From the NCBI GenBank assembly GCA_903831335.1, contig CAIKXH010000149.1, forward strand, positions 1 to 6,311: 6,311 nucleotides of DNA. Reading direction: 5' to 3'. Positions 1 through 3,816 of this stretch are shown piece by piece (position 1 is the stretch's first letter; each line of letters begins with the position of its first letter). The DNA comes from Candidatus Uhrbacteria bacterium (lineage in GTDB: Bacteria > Patescibacteriota > Patescibacteriia > UBA9934 > GWF2-40-263). A model generated the notes under the pieces. That model was not told the origin of the DNA and searched no databases. It was given only the letters and a program-made list of their open reading frames with translations. Both the position numbers and the translations under genes were made by a program.

Positions 1-83
1 CACACGAGGAATGAATCATTTCTCAATCCATGCAAACCATGAACTTTTCTGAATATTCATAACGTATTCAAAGAAATGTTCGT

Positions 84-113
84 GGGCTCCTCATATAACA
101 GAGGAGTGTGCCC
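84..113 (+). other. Hairpin in the leader of the 221-667 gene
   Basis: CTCCTC at 87-92 pairs perfectly with GAGGAG at 101-106 across an 8-base AT-rich loop. GGG at 84-86 can add pairs with CCC at 111-113 over a four-base bulge. The hairpin lies in the 220-base flank before the 148-residue gene and close to where the sequence turns GC-rich. No U-tract follows, so it is not an intrinsic terminator. The GAGGAG arm resembles a Shine-Dalgarno sequence but no suitable start codon follows it. It may be a 5'-UTR structure of the downstream mRNA. I see no convincing promoter or partial gene in 1-83. Confidence 0.3.
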
Positions 114-205
114 AGTTCTCGGTTTCGTTTCGCGGGTGCGAGATGAGGCCACACCATTTTGGAGCGCGCGAAAGCGGCCCTCACCTGCCCTGCTTCGGCA
201 CGGCC

Positions 206-210
206 GGAGA
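206..210 (+). promoter_or_regulatory. Ribosome binding site deciding the start at 221
   Basis: GGAGA lies 10 bases before the ATG at 221. It is the only Shine-Dalgarno-like match well placed for this frame. It favours the ATG at 221 over the in-frame ATG at 143, whose upstream sequence has only a weak GGG. The two other genes whose starts are in the window have no such site, so this gene stands apart. Confidence 0.5.
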
Positions 211-220
211 CAGAAAGACC

Positions 221-667
221 ATGGCGAAGAAAAATAAGTACGCACTGATCTCTCGGCTCGGACTCTCCTTCCAGGAAAAGTTCGTCCACATTACCCACAA
301 CGGCAAGAACTACCGAATGGATCCGCAATGGTGGGTCTTCAAAACGACCGGTAAGGAAATCGATCGCGAAGGATGCGTCGTGAACTACGCAGACGGCATG
401 ACCGCTGCTGGTTACGAAGTGTTCATCATGAACGCATTTCTGGACCGGCCCGCAAAGACGTTCGGCAAGTTCGAATCTACCAAGCTTGGCAAAGAAAACC
501 CCATCTACTTCTTGATCGGATTCCTGTCTGGCAAAGAGTGGTGGTACAAGTTCCTTGCGGCACTGCCAGAGACACTCGACGGCACGGCTCGCCTCGAACT
601 CATGCAGAACCTCGGCATCTACTACAAAGCGAATCCCTCCGCACCCTTCACGGTCACCATTCCGTGA
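221..667 (+). CDS. Unrecognised 148-residue protein, codon-biased orphan
   Basis: I do not recognise a family. The start at 221 gives a protein beginning MAKKNKYALI and ending VTIP. It has a basic N-terminus, no signal peptide, a single cysteine (residue 52), two Trp-Trp pairs (37-38 and 107-108), and an aromatic hydrophobic stretch at about 93-115 too interrupted to call a membrane helix. It is probably a small soluble globular protein. By my count all 8 Tyr codons are TAC, 10 of 11 Phe are TTC, and 6 of 8 Ile are ATC. That is unlike the AT-rich gene at 751-2250, and fits either high expression or a foreign origin. The frame could be opened to an ATG at 143, but the extra 26 residues look non-coding and GGAGA at 206-210 favours 221. 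An opposite-strand frame over the same bases is less protein-like. The gene is monocistronic and ends 50 bases before a strong terminator. Its existence is likely; its function is unknown. Confidence 0.7.
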   Translation: MAKKNKYALISRLGLSFQEKFVHITHNGKNYRMDPQWWVFKTTGKEIDREGCVVNYADGMTAAGYEVFIMNAFLDRPAKTFGKFESTKLGKENPIYFLIGFLSGKEWWYKFLAALPETLDGTARLELMQNLGIYYKANPSAPFTVTIP

Positions 668-717
668 TTTCCTCACACATCCTCGCCCTTCTGGCCTGGG
701 TGTTTTTCTTTCTCAAA

Positions 718-749
718 AAAAATACACCCCGTTTTTGGGGTGTATTTTT
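718..749. terminator. Bidirectional intrinsic terminator between convergent genes
   Basis: A perfect 13-pair stem, 718-730 with 737-749, closes a 6-base loop. The core is ACACCCC against GGGGTGT, flanked by A-runs on the left and T-runs on the right. Read on the + strand it ends transcripts of the 221-667 gene with a T-tract at 745-749. Read on the - strand the eight A bases at 715-722 become the U-tract for the gene whose stop codon is at 751-753, one base from the stem. The GGGTGT at 698-703 could also pair with ACACCC at 724-729, giving a competing hairpin in the + transcript. Confidence 0.9.
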
Positions 750-750
750 C

Positions 751-2250
751 TTATGCCGCTTTTTTGAGTTGATCTGGCGCAGCTGTTTCTGCTTTCTTCG
801 CAGCTTTTCTTTCTTGTACCATTTGCACAAATTTTTCCAAACCTTTCTTTGTCGCACTCGCATCACCATTGATACGAGCCCACATACCAGGTTCATTGAT
901 AAACTTTGAAAGCTCTGCTGGAGTTTTGTATTTTTTGACAATTCCCTCTGGAACTCCAGAAGAAACCAATTCTTTCTTTACAGCATCCACAGAATTTAAT
1001 TCTACAGCCAAATCTTTCCATGCATCTGTAAGTCCTTCCTCTGCTAGAGGATTTGCAGATTCCGTAAGTGTTTCCATTCCGCGAGCACCATCAAGAGCTT
1101 GTGTTTCACGCATTTTATCACCCAATTCCTTTGTCATACGCATACCAGGTGCCTCTACACGTGTTCCAGAAGCATCAAGTGGACCTGCATATTCTCTTGT
1201 TCCTGATCTTTGAAGAGATGATTCTCTTTCTGCCGCAGGAATTCCCTCTGGTGCCTTTTCTTCTGCAGAGAATGATTCGACAAATTTTCTTGTTTCTTCA
1301 GCCACACGAGCATCTTCAAGTTTTTGTGTTTCGCGCATTTTATCCCCTGTAGATGTTGTCATGTCCATTCCGGCAATTCCAGATTTTGTTCCTGCCGTAT
1401 CATAGGATCCACTATAAGAAGTAGATTCTGCACGATGACCCTTTGTATTTGACAAAGCCTCCTCCGCTTCTGTACGCGGTCTAATAGGTGCCGTTTCCAT
1501 TGGTTGAGAAGAAAGTAATTCTCTCTGCTTCTGCCCTGAACTCTTGAAAAGATTTTTAAACTTTGACCACGTAGAAGGTTTCTCAACGACCACATCTTCT
1601 ACATCAAGATTTTCACCAGCAGCTTCACGCGCTCTTGATTCAGCCACAGCTCTTCCGAGCTTTCCCGCATCCATTCCTGGAAGGCTTGTTGAAGTTCCTT
1701 CTGCTGTATATGCACCACCAGGTTCACGTCTTTCAGGACGGTGCATTCCTTTTTCTTTTTGTTCTTCTGCCAAAACCTCAGATGGGGCCTCAGCGGATGG
1801 TTCAACATTTACTTGTTCTGCTGTTGGCAAAGGTTCCATTCCTCCGCCTCTTGCTCTTGTTTTTTCCGCCTCTGCTCTCCATTTTTCACTTTGAACCTTT
1901 ACATTTGCCCTTTCTCTAGCAAGACGGTCCTTCTTTGATTCTACTTTCCCATCCCATTTTGAAGAAACTTTTGCATCTGCTGGTTTATCTACAATTCCAA
2001 GTCCTCGTTTAATTTCTTGACTTTCAACAACGTCTTCTGCTTTCTGAGCAGCGTCTTTTGCACTAAGCTTTGCAGCGCGTTCCGCAGCGTGTTTTTCAAG
2101 ATTACGCGCCTGGTTGGCCGCAAGTACATCTGCTTTTTTTTCTGCTCGTGATTTTTCAGACAAATCAAGACCTTCCTTGCCTTGTGCTCCACGTTCAAAT
2201 GCTTTTTGAACATTTGATGTCGGATTAAAACCTCTTTTTTCACCAGCCAT
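751..2250 (-). CDS. Lys/Glu/Ala-rich repeat protein of unknown function
   Basis: A 499-residue protein beginning MAGEKRGFNP and ending DQLKKAA; I recognise no family. Residues 14-150 are highly charged and rich in Ala, Lys, Glu and Arg, consistent with long helices or coiled coil. A 36-residue motif follows, clear at 280-315 and 355-390 and decayed at 178-208, with the shared core GTxxxxxGM and, in the two good copies, GDKMRETQ and a closing AR. Residues 227-238 hold a basic aromatic patch (STWSKFKNLFKS). Residues 404-485 look like a small helical globular domain. There is no signal peptide or membrane segment, so it should be cytoplasmic. The frame opens 23 codons further to 2319, but a good promoter at 2278-2306 lies inside that extension, so the start at 2250 is chosen. 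No Shine-Dalgarno is visible in the short AT-rich leader. A scaffold, nucleoid or cytoskeleton-like role is conceivable but only a guess. Confidence 0.87.
   Translation of the reverse strand: MAGEKRGFNPTSNVQKAFERGAQGKEGLDLSEKSRAEKKADVLAANQARNLEKHAAERAAKLSAKDAAQKAEDVVESQEIKRGLGIVDKPADAKVSSKWDGKVESKKDRLARERANVKVQSEKWRAEAEKTRARGGGMEPLPTAEQVNVEPSAEAPSEVLAEEQKEKGMHRPERREPGGAYTAEGTSTSLPGMDAGKLGRAVAESRAREAAGENLDVEDVVVEKPSTWSKFKNLFKSSGQKQRELLSSQPMETAPIRPRTEAEEALSNTKGHRAESTSYSGSYDTAGTKSGIAGMDMTTSTGDKMRETQKLEDARVAEETRKFVESFSAEEKAPEGIPAAERESSLQRSGTREYAGPLDASGTRVEAPGMRMTKELGDKMRETQALDGARGMETLTESANPLAEEGLTDAWKDLAVELNSVDAVKKELVSSGVPEGIVKKYKTPAELSKFINEPGMWARINGDASATKKGLEKFVQMVQERKAAKKAETAAPDQLKKAA
1081..1188 (-). 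repeat. 36-residue motif, third copy
   Basis: Encodes residues 355-390 of the Lys/Glu/Ala-rich protein. It shares GT, GM, MT, GDKMRETQ, L and AR with the second copy at the same spacing. The DNA is also close around the GDKMRET codons, where about 20 of 22 bases match position for position with 1328-1350. Confidence 0.85.
1306..1413 (-). repeat. 36-residue motif, second copy
   Basis: Encodes residues 280-315, again 36 residues with no gaps against the third copy. The core reads GTKSGIAGMDMT followed by GDKMRETQKLEDAR. It lies 75 residues upstream of the third copy, so the motif is spaced and not strictly tandem. Confidence 0.85.
1627..1719 (-). repeat. 36-residue motif, decayed first copy
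   Basis: Encodes residues 178-208. GTSTSLPGMD keeps the GT-five-GM spacing of the other two copies, and the unit ends in ESRAR where they end in EDAR or DGAR. The GDKMRETQ segment is missing or shortened, so this copy is about five residues shorter. Support is weaker than for the other two. Confidence 0.5.
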
Positions 2251-2277
2251 AGAATAAATGTTAGTGTATTTAAGTTG

Positions 2278-2306
2278 ATCATAACACAAATTAGCGAAAA
2301 AATCAA
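2278..2306 (-). promoter_or_regulatory. Sigma70-type extended -10 promoter for the 751-2250 gene
   Basis: On the - strand TTGATT (2301-2306) is followed by exactly 17 bases and then TATGAT (2278-2283), with TG one base ahead of the -10 box as in extended -10 promoters. Transcription should begin near 2271, leaving a leader of about 20 bases before the ATG at 2250. The promoter lies inside the longer open frame and so argues for the shorter start. Confidence 0.75.
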
Positions 2307-2318
2307 TAGCAAAACGCA

Positions 2319-2332
2319 CCCCTGATTAGGGG
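2319..2332. other. Small palindrome in the divergent intergenic region
   Basis: CCCCT and AGGGG flank the 4-base loop GATT, a perfect 5-pair inverted repeat just upstream of the -35 box of the leftward promoter. It could be an operator half-site pair or a short hairpin. No T-run long enough for a terminator follows directly. The remaining bases 2333-2412 are AT-rich and show nothing else I can name. Confidence 0.3.
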
Positions 2333-2412
2333 ATATTCTGTTTTTCGGCACGTTTTTCTTTTTATATCGACGATGAACAATAAACCTAAAAACTGTATGA
2401 AACGCTAAGAGA

Positions 2413-2441
2413 TTGTCACCTTGCTCACAATTCTGTATTCT
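2413..2441 (+). promoter_or_regulatory. Sigma70-type promoter for the U32 gene, near-leaderless
   Basis: TTGTCA (2413-2418), 17 bases, then TATTCT (2436-2441). The expected transcription start is about 2448, only a few bases before the ATG codons at 2451 and 2454. No Shine-Dalgarno is present, so translation probably begins on a leaderless or nearly leaderless message. The position also rules out the in-frame TTG at 2421, which would lie between the two promoter boxes. Confidence 0.65.
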
Positions 2442-2450
2442 ATCGAAACT

Positions 2451-3692
2451 ATGATGAATGTTGAACTCCTCGCCCCAGCCGGATCTTATGAAGCCTTGCG
2501 TGCAGCCATCAAAGCTGGGTGTAATGCGGTGTATTTTGGTGTTGTTGGGTTCAATATGCGTGCGAATGCCTCAGCAGCGTTCACAATCGAAGACTTGCGT
2601 GAGATTGCAAAGATTTGTCATGAGGCGAATGTAAAATGCTACCTCGCGCTCAACACCCTTGTTTACGACAACTCTGTGGATGAGATGAAAGCTGTCATTG
2701 ATGCCGCAAAAGAATCCGGTGTCGATGCTGTGATCGTGTTTGATCTTTCTGTTGTTCAGTACGCGAAGGATTCGGGTCTCGAAGTCCATATTTCAACACA
2801 GCACTCGATATCGAACATTGAAGCCGTAAAACTTTTTTCTACCTGGGCAGATCGATTAGTTCTTGCCCGCGAGCTGACTCTCGAACAAATCACCTACATT
2901 ACAGAACAAATCAAAGCACAAGACATTCGCGGACCAAAAGGCAAGCTCGTCGAAATTGAAGTCTTTATTCATGGCGCTATGTGTGTTGCTGTGAGTGGTC
3001 GCTGCGGAATGAGTCTGTACATGTATAATACGTCCGCAAACTGCGGATCTTGCTCTCAGCCGTGTCGGCGCGCGTTTACCGTGACAGATAAGGCAACGGG
3101 TAAACAACTTGATGTAGACAATGAATATGTCATGAGCACAGAAGACTTGTGTACCATTGGCATGCTCGATGAAATAATTGATTCAGGAGTCATTTCACTC
3201 AAGATCGAAGGTCGAGGCCGCGCACCTGAATACGTTGACGAAGTCGTAAAGTGTTATCGCGAAGCGATTACCTCGATAGAGAACGGTTCCTATTCGAAAG
3301 ACTTGATCATGGAATGGAACAAGCGCCTCGGAACGGTTTTCAATCGCGGCATGAGTGAGGGATTCTATCGAGGCCTTGCCTATAAGTACTGGAGCGGAGC
3401 AGAAAGCTCAAAGGCGACACAGTCGAGAGAGTTCGTCGGTGTTGTTCGAAACTACTACGAAGAAGTTTCTGTTGTGGAGTGTGAAATCCAAGCCATGGAA
3501 CTGAATGAAGGCGATGAATGCATCATTCTCAGTAAAGAGAATGGGGTCATCCGCTTCACTGTCGAACAGATGCGAAATGAAGAAGTACCAACGATTCACG
3601 CTGTTCAAAAAGAATTTATTACATTCAAGGTTCCAGAAGCTGTGAAACGCGGAGAGAAACTGTATAAGATTATTCCAGTAAAAAGAAAATAA
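2451..3692 (+). CDS. U32-family protein, likely RNA-hydroxylation type (TrhP/RlhA-like)
   Basis: A 413-residue protein of the U32 family, named for a collagenase but now known to include the RNA hydroxylases TrhP (tRNA U34) and RlhA (23S rRNA) and the ubiquinone factors UbiU/UbiV. The N-terminus reads ELLAPAGS, as in the family. The U32 signature is complete at residues 170-188 (ExFxHGAxC, then SGRCGMS). Cys178, Cys185, Cys201 and Cys205 match the family's four [4Fe-4S] ligand positions as I recall them from E. coli YegQ (TrhP). Cys198 is an extra cysteine. The IEGR motif at about 252-255 is conserved in the family. From about residue 325 a small beta domain follows, like the U32 C-terminal domain (PF16325), and this supports the TrhP-like length class. 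It acts in the cytoplasm. The first ATG is chosen because the promoter ends just before it; the next ATG at 2454 is equally possible. It stands alone, with no operon partner. The family is certain; the RNA substrate is inferred. Confidence 0.95.
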   Translation: MMNVELLAPAGSYEALRAAIKAGCNAVYFGVVGFNMRANASAAFTIEDLREIAKICHEANVKCYLALNTLVYDNSVDEMKAVIDAAKESGVDAVIVFDLSVVQYAKDSGLEVHISTQHSISNIEAVKLFSTWADRLVLARELTLEQITYITEQIKAQDIRGPKGKLVEIEVFIHGAMCVAVSGRCGMSLYMYNTSANCGSCSQPCRRAFTVTDKATGKQLDVDNEYVMSTEDLCTIGMLDEIIDSGVISLKIEGRGRAPEYVDEVVKCYREAITSIENGSYSKDLIMEWNKRLGTVFNRGMSEGFYRGLAYKYWSGAESSKATQSREFVGVVRNYYEEVSVVECEIQAMELNEGDECIILSKENGVIRFTVEQMRNEEVPTIHAVQKEFITFKVPEAVKRGEKLYKIIPVKRK

Positions 3693-3695
3693 TTT

Positions 3696-3772
3696 TGTCA
3701 TCCTGAGGGAGTTCGACGACCGAAGGATCTCGCGTTTATAACACAAGATCCTTCGCTCTGCTCAGGATGACA
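3696..3772. repeat. REP-like palindromic repeat element
   Basis: Two inverted arms, 3696-3730 and 3746-3772, surround a 15-base spacer. The outer 12 bases (TGTCATCCTGAG) and inner 10 bases (CGAAGGATCT) match perfectly. Between them the left arm has 13 bases and the right arm 5, so the stem has an internal loop. Sequences of the form TCATCCTGAG...CGAAGGATCT recur between genes in many bacterial genomes, as I recall, so this is probably a dispersed extragenic palindrome. It begins 3 bases after the U32 stop codon and would fold in the 3' end of that transcript ahead of the terminator. No transposase is in the window. Confidence 0.8.
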
Positions 3773-3775
3773 TAG

Positions 3776-3808
3776 AAAAAACACACATCGTAAAGATGTG
3801 TGTTTTTT
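3776..3808. terminator. Bidirectional intrinsic terminator between convergent genes
   Basis: A perfect 14-pair stem, 3776-3789 with 3795-3808, closes a 5-base loop (GTAAA). A T-run at 3803-3809 serves the rightward U32 gene. The A-run at 3776-3781 becomes the U-tract for the leftward surface-protein gene, whose stop codon is at 3817-3819, 8 bases from the stem. Confidence 0.9.
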
Positions 3809-3816
3809 TGTCGATG

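Noticed and set aside
108..146. GTG-started 12-codon mini-ORF after GAGGAG, whose stop overlaps the ATG at 143
   Set aside because: GAGGAG lies only one base from the GTG, too close for initiation, and the overlapped ATG at 143 is itself not the likely start.
143..220. N-terminal extension of the first gene to the ATG at 143
   Set aside because: The 26 added residues look non-coding and the site has no good ribosome binding sequence, whereas the ATG at 221 has GGAGA upstream.
221..667. TGA read as glycine (Absconditabacteria/Gracilibacteria code)
   Set aside because: The only gene ending in TGA would otherwise run straight through the terminator hairpin, and no internal in-frame TGA is seen in any of the four genes.
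68..676. A 202-codon open frame on the - strand over the first gene
   Set aside because: It is an antisense shadow: the + strand frame has a consistent codon bias, a Shine-Dalgarno site and a terminator just after its stop, while this frame has none and an unlikely composition.
2251..2319. 23-codon extension of the leftward gene to 2319
   Set aside because: A well-spaced extended -10 promoter lies within it, so the message should begin downstream of that start.
2373..2408. 11-codon + strand ORF (MNNKPKNCMKR) in the divergent intergenic region
   Set aside because: It has no Shine-Dalgarno and no convincing promoter; an ORF this short is expected by chance.
2421..2450. TTG start extending the U32 protein by 10 residues
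   Set aside because: The TTG lies between the -35 and -10 boxes, and U32 proteins normally start a few residues before ELLAPAG.
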